NCBI GenBank assembly: GCA_026196575.1
Contig: JAPHSX010000030.1
Span: forward strand, 1-64,000
Direction: 5' to 3'
DNA from: Gammaproteobacteria bacterium
GTDB lineage: Bacteria; Pseudomonadota; Gammaproteobacteria; Thiohalomonadales; Thiohalomonadaceae
Length of the DNA: 64,000 nt
The translations under genes were made by a program, and so were the position numbers. This document shows, piece after piece, positions 17,357-26,757 of this stretch. The notes under the pieces were generated by a model, which was given only the letters and a program-made list of their open reading frames with translations, did not search any database and was not told where the DNA came from. The first letter of the stretch is position 1. Each line of letters starts with the position of its first letter.

Positions 17357-18253
17357 TTAGCCCCTGTCATTCCAGAAGTTGTAGAAGTTAAACCAGTTGT
17401 AGGGATACCTGCGGCAATAATGTTCCAGACGTTCGACGTAGAGTTGGGTCATCGCCTGGACTTGTTGCATGCGGTTTTTTCGCTCTAGACTGAAACCTTC
17501 GCTGAGTATCTCGAAATGGATCTCATAGCGACGGCCACCAACATAGACACCGAAGAACATAAACACCGGCACCTGTAGTAGTCCGGCGACCAGCAGCGGT
17601 CCGGCGGGAAATTCGCAGGTTTCACCGAAGAACTGACATTCGACGACCTTATCATCCAGCGCCACCCGGTCACCGAGGATGCCGACGACCTCACCGCGCT
17701 CCATCGCCGCCTGCACCCGAAACAGGGTGTCACTGCGACCGACCGGTATCACCGTCTCCTTGATCTCCGGGTTCAGGGCATTGAGTACACGGCCCACCTT
17801 CTCGGCGTTCGCCTCATGCATCAGGGCATGAAAGACCACGCCATCCTCCTTGCTTGCCAGACTGCGCAACAGCTCAAAACTGCCAAGGTGTGATCCCATC
17901 ATCAGGCAGCCCTTGCCGCGGTGATATTGCGCCAGCAGTTCCGGGTAGCCGTGGATGGTGATATCAAAGTGATCCAGCCGGTTGGTGATCAGATAGACCC
18001 GGTCCAGGATGGTGGCGGCAAAGGTGTGGACATGATGAAACAGTTCACTAAAGCGCGGTGTGTGTCCCAGCACACGACGCAGATAAAAACGTGAGGCGCG
18101 ACGCGCACGCGGCACCAGCAGAACGAAGTAGAAGCTGATGGGGTAGAGCAACAGGCGGCCCAGCGGCCTACCGAGGCGCAGTGCTATCCAGCCTATCAGG
18201 CGGATCAGCAGCAGACTGCCGCGCTCTTTTTGTTGCAACCAGGTTCTCTGCAT
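17357..18253 (-). CDS. LpxL/HtrB-like lysophospholipid acyltransferase of the polyene cluster
   Basis: ATG 18253 (MQRTWLQQKERGSLLLIRLI) gives 298 residues; the ORF track's leader lies inside the upstream gene. An N-terminal hydrophobic helix precedes the acyltransferase core. The expected HX4D/E box is GSHLGSFELLR (His, then Glu), followed by VGILGDRV and FPAGPLLVAGLL, as in lipid A late acyltransferases. In aryl polyene clusters such enzymes are thought to attach the polyene or fatty acid to a glycolipid-like head. Last gene of the minus-strand run; 29 bases separate it from the methyltransferase. Confidence 0.87.
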   Translation of the reverse strand: MQRTWLQQKERGSLLLIRLIGWIALRLGRPLGRLLLYPISFYFVLLVPRARRASRFYLRRVLGHTPRFSELFHHVHTFAATILDRVYLITNRLDHFDITIHGYPELLAQYHRGKGCLMMGSHLGSFELLRSLASKEDGVVFHALMHEANAEKVGRVLNALNPEIKETVIPVGRSDTLFRVQAAMERGEVVGILGDRVALDDKVVECQFFGETCEFPAGPLLVAGLLQVPVFMFFGVYVGGRRYEIHFEILSEGFSLERKNRMQQVQAMTQLYVERLEHYCRRYPYNWFNFYNFWNDRG

Positions 18254-18282
18254 GCTCGTAAACCTTTCGGTAATCGGTCGTC

Positions 18283-19362
18283 TTACGGGCGTTTTTTGCA
18301 GGCGAAAAGGGTATGACAGAGGCCAAGGTTGTCGGTGGCCTTTTCCAGTTCCAGCCCCGCAGCCTCGATGCACTCAAGAAGTTCCCGTGAGTGATACATC
18401 TTGGAGTTGCCGCTGGCCATTGCTGTGAAGTAGAGCGAGGTGTTGATCAGGGAGTAGCTGGAGGTCTCATGCTGCTGACGATCCCAGCAGGTTTCAAGGA
18501 TATAGACGGTGGAGTTGGACTCCATTATCTGGGCGATACGCTTGAGAATGCTAATGATCTCCGCTTTACCAAAGCAGGAGAGAAACTGACTCAGCCAGTA
18601 GATATCGAGGCCCGGTGGAAAGTGACTCGACTCATCCAGCAGATCCATGCCCAGCGGGGTAACCCGTTCGCTGAACCCTGCTTCACTCACGTTACGGATA
18701 GCGTTTTGCAGCTGGTCGGGAAGGTCGACCATGGTGATATGCACATCGGCATCGTACTGGGCAGCGAGAATCGTGAATTTGCCAACATTGGTGCCGATAT
18801 CGACCAGGGTTTTGGGTTTCGCCGCAAAGATCAATTTCAGTGCTGCCGGGTAGGCGGTATCGGAGTAGAAATGGTCGAAGGCGTACCAGCTATTCTTTAC
18901 CTGTTCTGGCAGGTGCGGCAGGGCCTGATAGAGGGTTTCCCACTGTTCACCGAAGACCTTTAGACCGCTCGGTCTACCGCTCTTGATCGCCTCGTCCAGA
19001 TAGAACATGCCCTGGTAACAGACGTCGTGATTGTAATCCATATTGATGCGTGTCATCGGGTCGTGTAGCAGGTAGTAGCCGACTTTGCTGAGGGTGAATT
19101 TCTCTTCATCATTCAGCTCCACCACGCCACAGCTCATACCACTCTCCAGCAGCGTCTCGACGCCGTAAAGTGACAGCCCCAGCGCCTCGGCGATGCCCTG
19201 TGCATCAACCCCCTGTGCCTTGTGCTGTTCCAGCTGCTCCAGGATGCCGAGTTCGCGCATGGTGCGTACCGCCTGAAAGATCAGCGGGGCAAAGGCGATC
19301 TTTTGCGCCTCGTCAATCGCCTCGTAGGCAGAGAGTTTTGTCTGCTTAAAAATGGGTTTCAT
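18283..19362 (-). CDS. SAM-dependent methyltransferase (acetylserotonin O-MT-like)
   Basis: 359 residues. Residues 1-110 form a winged-helix dimerisation domain (QAVRTMRELGILEQLEQH...GIAEALGLSLYGVETLLESG). The C-terminal Rossmann domain has SAM motif I as VDIGTNVGKFTILAA, acidic VDLPDQLQNA, and the later DIYWLSQFLSCF. Similar methyltransferases occur in aryl polyene clusters, where they modify the aromatic head, so a polyene substrate is likely. Base composition is less GC-rich than the core biosynthetic genes. Confidence 0.85.
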   Translation of the reverse strand: MKPIFKQTKLSAYEAIDEAQKIAFAPLIFQAVRTMRELGILEQLEQHKAQGVDAQGIAEALGLSLYGVETLLESGMSCGVVELNDEEKFTLSKVGYYLLHDPMTRINMDYNHDVCYQGMFYLDEAIKSGRPSGLKVFGEQWETLYQALPHLPEQVKNSWYAFDHFYSDTAYPAALKLIFAAKPKTLVDIGTNVGKFTILAAQYDADVHITMVDLPDQLQNAIRNVSEAGFSERVTPLGMDLLDESSHFPPGLDIYWLSQFLSCFGKAEIISILKRIAQIMESNSTVYILETCWDRQQHETSSYSLINTSLYFTAMASGNSKMYHSRELLECIEAAGLELEKATDNLGLCHTLFACKKRP

Positions 19363-19561
19363 GTAGGGTGCTCCGTGCCGGATCTTCTATCGCCGTTATC
19401 ATCGTGGCGCTCTATTTGGTCGTGATGTAGAGATCATTGCATATTCCGGCCCACCGTGAACACCCGTTGCTTCGCAATTGCCCCATCCGTTGCACTGGCG
19501 AGTTGAATTCGCGTAGGATATATTGCGCGTTGGAGTTAATAAAAAACAGAGGAGATAGAGT

Positions 19562-19951
19562 ATGTCAAAGAGAATTTTAGTTATCACCTTATCACTGGCG
19601 CTGGCACTGTTGGCCGGCTGTCGCTCTGAGGCAGTTTATAATGTTGAGCAAGCGGCTGTTGTGGCCTCCATTGATAAGCCCTCAGCACAAGATGTGAAGA
19701 CGGCAATTATGCGAGCGGGTGGCGGACTGGGCTGGGTGATGAAAGAAAATGGCAATGGAAAGCTGATTGGGACCCTCTCCCTGCGCAAGCACCTTGCCGT
19801 TGTCGATATCGATTACAGTACAAAGTCCTATAGCATCAACTATAAGGACAGCCAGCAGCTTGACTACACGGGTACCACCATCCACAAAAACTACAATGGG
19901 TGGATACAGAACCTGAATAGAGCAATTCAGACGCAACTCAACCTGCTGTAG
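19562..19951 (+). CDS. Small lipoprotein of unknown function
   Basis: 129 residues with a lipoprotein signal (MSKRILVITLSLALALLAGC) and a good ribosome-binding site (AGAGGAGAT). The mature part resembles small periplasmic lipoproteins with an alternating-strand core (LAVVDIDYSTKSYSINYKDS), ending in a helix (WIQNLNRAIQTQLNLL). It runs opposite to the polyene genes on either side and is AT-richer than they are. It may be a cluster lipoprotein, since APE clusters usually encode one, or an independent insertion. Confidence 0.75.
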   Translation: MSKRILVITLSLALALLAGCRSEAVYNVEQAAVVASIDKPSAQDVKTAIMRAGGGLGWVMKENGNGKLIGTLSLRKHLAVVDIDYSTKSYSINYKDSQQLDYTGTTIHKNYNGWIQNLNRAIQTQLNLL

Positions 19952-19971
19952 TCGCTGTCACGGGCCGGGGT

Positions 19972-20721
19972 TCACTCGGCCCGCTGCACTCTCCTCCCCC
20001 TTAGCGCACGCCACAACCCTTGTGGATAAAGCCCTCTTGATAAAAGGCTCCAGGCGACCATCAAAACAATGCGTGTAATGTCTGCAACGGGCCGGAAGTG
20101 GCTAGCGCGGGCATTGGAGTGATAGCTTGATGAGATGGGTGTGACGTTGCAGGGTGTGCCCAAGCGTGCCGCATCAATCAGTGCCTTGCTCTCAAAGACA
20201 AAGCCGTACTTCCTACCGGTATCTGGCTGAAGCCGTCTGATCAGACTGGCAGGATAGAGACGAAAACCTGACTGTGTATCCTGTATCCATTGCCCTGCTG
20301 CCCAGGATATCCAGAAGTCCGCAAAACGATTGGCCGCCAGACGTGCACGCGGTGCCTGGTCATTGTCCTTAAGCCTTGCAGCAATAATGATCTCCCCGGG
20401 ATTTTTCTCTGCGTTTTTCAGTATGGCGGGTATATCTTCGGGGCGGTGTTGGCCATCGCCATCAATGGAAATGACCTGTTCGGCCCCTGCCTTGAGTGCG
20501 TGTTGCATGCCGTACCACAGGGCGGCGGCTTTACCACTATTTTGATCGTTTGCGAGAAGGGTGACGGTCAGACCTTCCAGCATCGCCTGCGTATTATCGG
20601 TAGAGCCATCATCGACAATAATTACCGGAAGAGAAAGTTGCAGGCAGCGTTCAACCAGGCCGCGGATGGTTGCCCCCTCGTTGTAGGCAGGAATGACGAT
20701 AACCGTTTTTTTCTCCCTCAC
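19972..20721 (-). CDS. Family 2 glycosyltransferase of the polyene cluster
   Basis: 249 residues from GTG 20721, overlapping the ketoreductase stop by one base. The GT-A fold appears as VIVIPAYNEGATIRGLVE, VIIVDDGSTDNT and the DxD-like SIDGDGQHRPEDI, then GFRLYP and a C-terminal hydrophobic helix (IVLMVAWSLLSRGLY). It resembles polyprenyl-phosphate or dolichol-phosphate-type glycosyltransferases. In E. coli-type APE clusters one protein fuses glycosyl- and acyltransferase domains; here they are separate genes (see 17357-18253). The likely role is building the sugar head group that anchors the polyene. Confidence 0.88.
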   Translation of the reverse strand: MREKKTVIVIPAYNEGATIRGLVERCLQLSLPVIIVDDGSTDNTQAMLEGLTVTLLANDQNSGKAAALWYGMQHALKAGAEQVISIDGDGQHRPEDIPAILKNAEKNPGEIIIAARLKDNDQAPRARLAANRFADFWISWAAGQWIQDTQSGFRLYPASLIRRLQPDTGRKYGFVFESKALIDAARLGTPCNVTPISSSYHSNARASHFRPVADITRIVLMVAWSLLSRGLYPQGLWRALRGRRVQRAE

Positions 20722-21440
20722 TACGCCATGGCTCCATTAATCGATATTACCTGTGCCGAGATATAAGCTGATCTCTCGCTACTGAGGAAAGACACCAGTT
20801 CGGCCACCTCATCCGGGCTACCTGCACGCTGCATCGGTACCAGCTGCTTTATCCGCTCAGCGGAGAAACTCTGCTCGGCCATCGGGGAGTCGATTATCCC
20901 GGGTGCGACCACATTGACGGTAATGCCGCGTGAGGCGACTTCATGTGCCAAAGATTTACTGGCGCCATGCAGGGCGGCCTTGGCTGCTGCATAGTTTGCC
21001 TGCCCCCGGTTGCCGGTGATCGCGGCGATTGAGGAGAGGGAGATGATACGCCCCCAGCGCGTTGACATCATCGGTAGCAGTAACGGCTGAGTGACGTTGT
21101 AAAAGCCGTTAAGGGTGACATCGATCACCGAGCTCCACTGCTGGCGGCTCATGCCCGCCAACGGGGCATCGGCGTGGATTCCTGCATTGTTGATCAGGAT
21201 CTGGATGGGGCCCTCTTCAAGGATCTGTTGCAGCTGTTGTTCTGTCCCCTCCGCATCGGTCACATCAAAGCTGACGGCCTGCGCACTGCCACCGCCCTGC
21301 CTGATCTCCTCGACCAGGGTCTCAGCGGCATCGAGGCGGCTGTTACTGTGTACATAGATATGAGCACCCTGAGCGGACAACTTGCGACAAATGGCGCTGC
21401 CGATGGCCCCGGTGCCGCCGGTGACTAAGGCTCTTCTCAT
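20721..21440 (-). CDS. 3-oxoacyl-ACP reductase (FabG-like, ApeQ-type)
   Basis: 239 residues, a classical short-chain dehydrogenase: nucleotide-binding VTGGTGAIGSAI, NNAG motif, catalytic Ser in SLSSIAAIT, YAAAKAALHG (Tyr-x3-Lys) and VAPGIIDSPM. It reduces the beta-keto group in each extension round before dehydration yields the double bond. The start ATG overlaps the dehydratase stop by 4 bases (ATGA), so the two are translationally coupled. Confidence 0.93.
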   Translation of the reverse strand: MRRALVTGGTGAIGSAICRKLSAQGAHIYVHSNSRLDAAETLVEEIRQGGGSAQAVSFDVTDAEGTEQQLQQILEEGPIQILINNAGIHADAPLAGMSRQQWSSVIDVTLNGFYNVTQPLLLPMMSTRWGRIISLSSIAAITGNRGQANYAAAKAALHGASKSLAHEVASRGITVNVVAPGIIDSPMAEQSFSAERIKQLVPMQRAGSPDEVAELVSFLSSERSAYISAQVISINGAMA

Positions 21441-21889
21441 GCGGTTTGCCCCGTTGCGTTGGTGGTGGCAGGTTTGATCACGGTGGCGCGCCCCTCCAGC
21501 AGCAGGGAGACGTCGTTACTCACCTCAAAGCTATAGATAAATCCGTTGTTGTCGCCGCCAAGGCGCTGACAGCGCAGCAACAGTACGGGTTGATCGTGCA
21601 GCTGTTCACAGTGCAGCTTGACCCCTCTAAGGGCCGCCAGGTAGGCCGCCTCGGGTGTGCTCTCATCCCTCTGCAACAGGGCTCCGTGAACCGCCATCGC
21701 CTGAGCGGCGTATTCCACACCGTTGATTGCCGAGAGTACACCGTTTTCAGCCAAGGGATTGGTCGGGTGGCACTGTGAAACGGCGCGACACTTGATCGAT
21801 GTTTCATCCCACTCAACTACAGAGTCGAGCAGACACATGCTGCCATGGTGTGGGATCAGTCGGCAGAGTTCTTTGTGATTCAACGACAC
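21437..21889 (-). CDS. 3-hydroxyacyl-ACP dehydratase-like hotdog protein (ApeP-type)
   Basis: 150 residues from a GTG. The N-terminus LCRLIPHHGSMCLLDSVVEW matches hotdog dehydratases, with His in the 'IPHxxxMxLLD' position. The central helix contains GVEYAAQAMAVHGAL, as in ApeP/FabZ-like proteins. In the E. coli APE pathway this subunit works with ApeI as a heteromeric dehydratase, and both are present here (see 26750-27040). The gene overlaps the upstream and downstream genes. Confidence 0.88.
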   Translation of the reverse strand: MSLNHKELCRLIPHHGSMCLLDSVVEWDETSIKCRAVSQCHPTNPLAENGVLSAINGVEYAAQAMAVHGALLQRDESTPEAAYLAALRGVKLHCEQLHDQPVLLLRCQRLGGDNNGFIYSFEVSNDVSLLLEGRATVIKPATTNATGQTA

Positions 21890-22668
21890 GGAGTAACCGT
21901 GATGTGGAGTCGTTGTTCAGCCAGATAGGGGAGGAGACATTCCCCACTCGCTGATGCCAATATGGCCAATAGTGGAAGTGCCCTTGCCGCAGGGTTGCCG
22001 CGCCGCAGTGATTCAAGCGGCAAATCCATTATCGTCTCTGGCCCTTTATCGAGCGACAGGCTGAGTTGCGCAATGCTCTGAGCACTGGCCTGGTGGCTGA
22101 GCAACAGGGCAGAGGCAAAGGGGGCGCTGACCTCGCACTTCTCCGACAGGGGTTTCGGGTAGGGGAGGTCGTAGCTGATTAGCAGTACCGGGCGCTGCTC
22201 TGCTACCACCTGCGCCGCCGCATAGAGCAGGCCGGTGGCAAAACTTTCATCCCCGGCGGCGATGCTGGTGGTGGTCATGGGGTTGGCGGTGGCGATACTC
22301 CAGTAGCCTGCCGGGGCATTGTGCACCGAGTTGTGAAACAGGGTGGGTGAGGCCATCGGCGGGGTGCCACTGAGCAGTTCACACAGTTTGTGGGTGATCG
22401 TCGGGTCGCCGTAGGCCGAGCTGAAGACGGCCGCCGGTTGCAGCCGCTGTGCCGCCTCCAGCGAAAGGGCCTGTTCGGCAGCCCGAAGCGCCAGTCGCGT
22501 GCTGTCACTGCTGCGCCGCCGTTCCGTGGCCGGAAGCAGTTCCGGAGCGGTCAGCTTGAGGGGCTCGGCAAGGTGGTCCGCTTCACCGCGCAGCACCTTG
22601 GCGGCACCAGGCCAGTCACTCAGGCCGGGGGCCACAACACCCAGGTTATCAAGGTAGAGGGTGGTCAT
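21880..22668 (-). CDS. Beta-ketoacyl synthase-like chain-length-factor partner (ApeC-like)
   Basis: ATG 22668 (MTTLYLDNLGVVAPGLSDWPGAAKVL) gives 262 residues, overlapping the end of the ketosynthase by 20 bases. It is a truncated ketosynthase fold: FSSAYGDPTITHKLCELL and SPTLFHNSVHNAPAGYWSIAT are recognisable, but the catalytic Cys-His-His set of a full KS is absent. Ketosynthase-like N-terminal proteins in APE clusters form a heterodimer with the real KS and control chain length. The intimate overlap with the KS gene supports this. Confidence 0.85.
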   Translation of the reverse strand: MTTLYLDNLGVVAPGLSDWPGAAKVLRGEADHLAEPLKLTAPELLPATERRRSSDSTRLALRAAEQALSLEAAQRLQPAAVFSSAYGDPTITHKLCELLSGTPPMASPTLFHNSVHNAPAGYWSIATANPMTTTSIAAGDESFATGLLYAAAQVVAEQRPVLLISYDLPYPKPLSEKCEVSAPFASALLLSHQASAQSIAQLSLSLDKGPETIMDLPLESLRRGNPAARALPLLAILASASGECLLPYLAEQRLHITVTPCR

Positions 22669-23848
22669 TGCGCCCCCCAAAGATGAGGGAGCAGTTGCTG
22701 CCGCCAAAGCCGAAGGAGTTGCTCAAGACACGGTTAACCGTGGTCTCGCGCTGCTCTAACAAAATGGTGCTGCCAAAGTCGGGGTCGAGCTGCCGGGTAT
22801 TGAGGCTGGCGGGCATCAGGCCGTGCTCGATGCACTGCATGGCGATAATCGCCTCGGTGATCCCTGCCGCCCCCAGGGTGTGTCCGGTCCACCCCTTGGT
22901 CGAACTGCACGGGGTGTTCGTTCCGAACACGGTGGTGATGGCGCGGTCCTCGGAGCGGTCATTGCTGGGGGTCGCGGTGCCGTGCAGGTTGATGTAGTCA
23001 ATGTCGCTGCTCGCCAGCCCGGCCCGCGCAAGTGCGGCCTGCATCGCCTCTACAGCACCGAGCCCATCAGGGTGGGGGGTCGACATATGGTAGGCATCAC
23101 TGCTCTCACCAAAACCGAGTAGCTGGCCACGACTCCCCTCAACCGGCTCCCGCTCCAGGATGGCAAAGCCGGCGGCCTCGCCGATGGAGATCCCGTTACG
23201 CTGCGAGTCTGCCGGGCGACAGGGCTCGGCGGAGACCAGCTCCAGCGAGTTAAAGCCGTAGAGGGTGGTCAGGCAGAGGGAGTCGACACCACCGACGACA
23301 GCGGCATCGCAAAGGCCCGCCGCCATCAGTCGCCAGGCGTCGGCAAAGACCTTGGCGCTGGATGAGCAGGCGGTGGAGACGGTGAACCCCGGCCCCTGCA
23401 GTTGCAGTAGCCGGCGCACAAAGTCGACCAGCGAGGAGAGCTGGTGGCTGTGGACAAAGTCGAATTCGACGGGCAGCTCACCGGCCTCATTGCGCCGGCG
23501 AAAGGCCAGTTCGGTATTGAGGATCCCCGAGGTGCTGGTGCCGATCAACACCGCGACGCGTGAGGCACCGTGGCGTTCGCGCAGTGCGGCGACCTGCTGC
23601 TCGAAGTCATCCTGACGCAGTGCCAGCCGTGCCAGGCGGTTATTGCGGCACTCGAAGGCGGCCAGCTCCTCGGGGAGCGGTTCATGCTCCAGCCCCTCGA
23701 CAAAACCGACATAGGTCTTAAGTTCGGCAGGGGGGAAGTGTAATGGTTGCAGGCCGCTTTTCCCCGCGCGCAAGGCCTCCAACATGGCCGCGTTGCCACG
23801 CCCGAGGGCACTCACCGTGGTATAGGCGCTGATGTGAAGGGGTTTCAT
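22649..23848 (-). CDS. Beta-ketoacyl-ACP synthase (FabF-like, ApeO-type)
   Basis: 399 residues. The full catalytic set is visible: active-site Cys in FTVSTACSSSAKVF, first His in NLHGTATPSNDRSEDRA, conserved Lys in TKGWTGHT and second His in the same GWTGHTLGAAG block, and the C-terminal NSFGFGGSNCSLIFG. It performs decarboxylative condensation with malonyl-ACP. Only one complete KS is in the cluster; E. coli-type clusters have two (ApeO and ApeR). It lies 30 bases downstream of the exporter gene. Confidence 0.93.
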   Translation of the reverse strand: MKPLHISAYTTVSALGRGNAAMLEALRAGKSGLQPLHFPPAELKTYVGFVEGLEHEPLPEELAAFECRNNRLARLALRQDDFEQQVAALRERHGASRVAVLIGTSTSGILNTELAFRRRNEAGELPVEFDFVHSHQLSSLVDFVRRLLQLQGPGFTVSTACSSSAKVFADAWRLMAAGLCDAAVVGGVDSLCLTTLYGFNSLELVSAEPCRPADSQRNGISIGEAAGFAILEREPVEGSRGQLLGFGESSDAYHMSTPHPDGLGAVEAMQAALARAGLASSDIDYINLHGTATPSNDRSEDRAITTVFGTNTPCSSTKGWTGHTLGAAGITEAIIAMQCIEHGLMPASLNTRQLDPDFGSTILLEQRETTVNRVLSNSFGFGGSNCSLIFGGRNDHPLP

Positions 23849-23878
23849 GGTTCCATTGTTATTTTAGGCTGCGTCATT

Positions 23879-26182
23879 TTACATCATCGCCCGGGTTTTG
23901 GTGTTACCGGCTGTGAGGGTGAGGAGCAGGGTGGAGAATACACCGAGGCTCACCGTCAGGCCGATGGCGTGCAGCACGGGCAGGGGCGAGAGTGCCAGCA
24001 GGCCAAATACCAGCAGGGTGGTGAGGCTGCAAATGAGCAGCGCGCCGAGGGTTCTGCTGCAACCACCACCCGCATTTTGGCAATGGTCGAAAAAGAGGCC
24101 GTAATCAAGACCGATCCCCATCACCAGCAGCAGGGAGGCGAGATGAAACAGGGAGAGCGATTCACCCAGCAGAGTGAGTAGCGCGGTGGTGAGCGCGATG
24201 GCGGTGAAGACCGGCAGTGCAACTCGGACAAGTCGTATTATGCCGCGCAAGGCGACGGCGAGGATCAGCAGGATCAAAAGCCCACCTATGCCGATCAGAT
24301 GCAGCGCCTCATCCCGGTAGTGTGCAACGAGTTGCGAGGCCTGCTGCGGGATGTCGATATAGCGCGCACCAGAGTCTGAGGCGATGCGGGCGATGGCCGT
24401 CGGGTTATGGATGCCACCGAGGGTGACAAGGGCGTACCAGCCATCCCCATGACGCCGCAGCAGTGAGCCCAGGCGTATCCCGGTGAGGGTGCCATCGAGT
24501 GATTCGGGGCCCAGAGGCTGAAGACTCTTTGCGGCAGCAATGTCGTCGATGAAGGGCTGAAACAGTCCCTCACGAAAGGACAGCCCCTCGCTTGCCCGAC
24601 TCAGGTTTGCCTGTAGTGATGTGCTATCCGGCAGGGCGTCACGGTGTCGTAGTTGGCGCTGGTGACTCGGCAGGTAGCGGCTGGGGCTATCAAAGTTATC
24701 CAGCAAGCCGCCGACTTGCGCCTGCTCAAGTTGTGCGCTTAGCGTCTCGGTCTGTTGCAGCAAGCGCTCAAGATTGTGGCTCTGCAATAGCAACAACTGC
24801 CCCGGTTCGGCGGCATTAAACCGTGCCCGCAGCTGTCGATCCTGCTCCAGTTGTGCCGCCGGGATCGGGCTTAAACGATTGAGCCGTGTCTCCCAAAGAT
24901 TCTCCCCCTGCAGCGTGACCACACCAAGAGAGACGACGAGCAGTAGCGGTGCCAGCCAGCGCAGGTTTTGCTGGCGGCTGATGCCAAGGGTGAGGTTAAT
25001 GAGCGGGGTGAGCGACGGGTGTAACTGATATTCCGTCGCCTGTAGCGCAGGGAGTAGCCAGCGGGTGACCACTGCGGCCACCACGATACCGCTGATCGCA
25101 AACAGCCCCATCTGTGCCAGCCCCTGAAACCCGGAGAAGACCAGGGCGCAGAAACCGACCGCCGAGGTGAGCATGCCGAGGCGCAGGGTCGGCCAGATCC
25201 GCACCGCAGCACGCTGATTGCCGCCGTGACTGAAGAGGTGGATCGGATAGTCGACGGTGAGCCCGATGAGGGTGATGCCAAAGGCCAGCGCGATACCGTG
25301 CAGCTGATCGAACAGCAGCACCACCGCGGCGGCACCGGCGACGATACCGCTAAACAGAGGCAGGGCGATAAGCAGGGTCGCCGTCGGCGAGCGGTAGGCG
25401 AAGAGGATCAGCAGGGCGACACCCAGCGAGGCCCACAGGGTGAGCTGTTGTGAACCCTCACGAATGCGCTTGCGCGACTCCACGGCGAATAGCGGCGGGC
25501 CGCTGATCAGCAGCTCCACACCGGGGGCGGCGGTTTTCTCAAAGGCGTGGCGAATCGCCTCGATGGCCGCCTGCTGCGGGTCCAGGGCAAAGGCCGGGGC
25601 GGTGCTGTGCAGCAGCAGCAGCGCGTGCTTGCGATCGGCAGAGAACCAGACCCCGAGGTGGCGTTGCGGCCCGGTGTGATCAATAAAGCGTTGCAGGGTT
25701 TGGCGGTGAACGGCGGTGGGGTCGCGGCGCAGCTGATGGTGGTCCAGTGGTGTGCCGAGGGCCAACTCCTTCAGGCGTTGTTGCAGGGCCTGTTTCAGGG
25801 TGAGCTCATCGAATTGGGCGGGATTCAGCAGGTAACGGTGGCGGAACAACAGGGCCTGTTCGCTCTCCGGCATGGTGTTATCGGTGCCGAGGATGTGCTG
25901 AAAGTGGGGTGTTGCGCCAAGGGCGCTCGCCAGCTGCTTTGCGCTGTCGGCCAGCTGTTGATCGGGTGCGCCGCTCAGGCCGAGCAGGATGACGCGCGAG
26001 GCGGGGCTGTCACGCAGGGTGTCGAGTAGCAGGCCTGTAACGGCGCCGGCACCGGCATCACTGGCATCACCGGGCAAAAACTGTCCCAGGTCGGACTGTA
26101 TCTTCGGTCCCTGTAGCAGGATGGCCGCGCAGCCGAGTATGAAGAGGCCCCATACGAGGATGATGGCGAGGCGCTGTTTCAC
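23879..26182 (-). CDS. MMPL/RND-family exporter (ApeM-like)
   Basis: 767 residues from a GTG overlapping the LolA-like stop (GTGA). The topology is one N-terminal helix, a large periplasmic loop, a bundle of five helices (LLIALPLFSGIVAGAAAVVLLF, ALAFGITLIGLTVDYPIHLF and others), then a second half repeating it (LLVMGIGLDYGLFFDH). The conserved acidic residue in GLTVDYPIHLF and GIGLDYGLFF is typical. In aryl polyene loci this protein, with the LolA-like protein, is proposed to move the pigment from the inner membrane toward the outer membrane. Confidence 0.92.
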   Translation of the reverse strand: MKQRLAIILVWGLFILGCAAILLQGPKIQSDLGQFLPGDASDAGAGAVTGLLLDTLRDSPASRVILLGLSGAPDQQLADSAKQLASALGATPHFQHILGTDNTMPESEQALLFRHRYLLNPAQFDELTLKQALQQRLKELALGTPLDHHQLRRDPTAVHRQTLQRFIDHTGPQRHLGVWFSADRKHALLLLHSTAPAFALDPQQAAIEAIRHAFEKTAAPGVELLISGPPLFAVESRKRIREGSQQLTLWASLGVALLILFAYRSPTATLLIALPLFSGIVAGAAAVVLLFDQLHGIALAFGITLIGLTVDYPIHLFSHGGNQRAAVRIWPTLRLGMLTSAVGFCALVFSGFQGLAQMGLFAISGIVVAAVVTRWLLPALQATEYQLHPSLTPLINLTLGISRQQNLRWLAPLLLVVSLGVVTLQGENLWETRLNRLSPIPAAQLEQDRQLRARFNAAEPGQLLLLQSHNLERLLQQTETLSAQLEQAQVGGLLDNFDSPSRYLPSHQRQLRHRDALPDSTSLQANLSRASEGLSFREGLFQPFIDDIAAAKSLQPLGPESLDGTLTGIRLGSLLRRHGDGWYALVTLGGIHNPTAIARIASDSGARYIDIPQQASQLVAHYRDEALHLIGIGGLLILLILAVALRGIIRLVRVALPVFTAIALTTALLTLLGESLSLFHLASLLLVMGIGLDYGLFFDHCQNAGGGCSRTLGALLICSLTTLLVFGLLALSPLPVLHAIGLTVSLGVFSTLLLTLTAGNTKTRAMM

Positions 26183-26757
26183 GGTATGGCTTCACCCAGT
26201 TCGAGGATCGAGCTATCGCCGCTCTGCTCCTCGATGGTGAAGCGTGAAATGCCATCCTGCGTGCCTGCGATCTCCACCCGTTTGAGGTAAACGGCGACCT
26301 CGGCGTCGCGCGGTCTGAGCTCCAGCTGCCATTGGTTGGCGTCACCGCCAAGCGCGGTCTGATAGTGGCGTTGCAGGGTTTTCAGGTCGCCCTCAAGCGA
26401 GGCGCGAAACACCGTGACAAAGGTGAATAGCGGTGGGTAGTCGGAGAGGCGGATCTGCCGGGGTTCGGCCTCGTCTTCGCGCTCAATGAGCAGTCGATCA
26501 CCCTCTACGCTAAAGCGCTCATTAAAGGGCTGCCGGATATCTTTGATCAGTCGGCCATCGACAAAGGCGAGGGTGCCGTGCAGCGTGATCGGTGCGGCCA
26601 GCAGCTCTGAGTGGCGCGACTCGGTAAAGTGGCGTGTGGGGTGTTCGGTGGCGGCCAGCCCCTGCATCAGCCCCTCCAGAGTGAAGACCTCGGCAGACAG
26701 GGAGATCGCCGGCAGCAGCAGACAGAGCAGTAACAGTGGGCCCAGCCGTTTAGGCAT
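26179..26757 (-). CDS. LolA-like outer-membrane carrier protein (ApeL-like)
   Basis: ATG 26757 (MPKRLGPLLLLCLLLPAISLSAEVF) gives 192 residues with a clear signal peptide; the ORF track's leader overlaps the dehydratase gene. The mature part has the LolA pattern: a hydrophobic-faced sheet with FTESRHSELLAAPITLHGTLAF, RFSVEGDRLLIE and a final strand block. It probably shields the lipophilic polyene or glycolipid in the periplasm. It overlaps the upstream gene by 8 bases and the exporter gene by 4. Confidence 0.85.
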   Translation of the reverse strand: MPKRLGPLLLLCLLLPAISLSAEVFTLEGLMQGLAATEHPTRHFTESRHSELLAAPITLHGTLAFVDGRLIKDIRQPFNERFSVEGDRLLIEREDEAEPRQIRLSDYPPLFTFVTVFRASLEGDLKTLQRHYQTALGGDANQWQLELRPRDAEVAVYLKRVEIAGTQDGISRFTIEEQSGDSSILELGEAIP

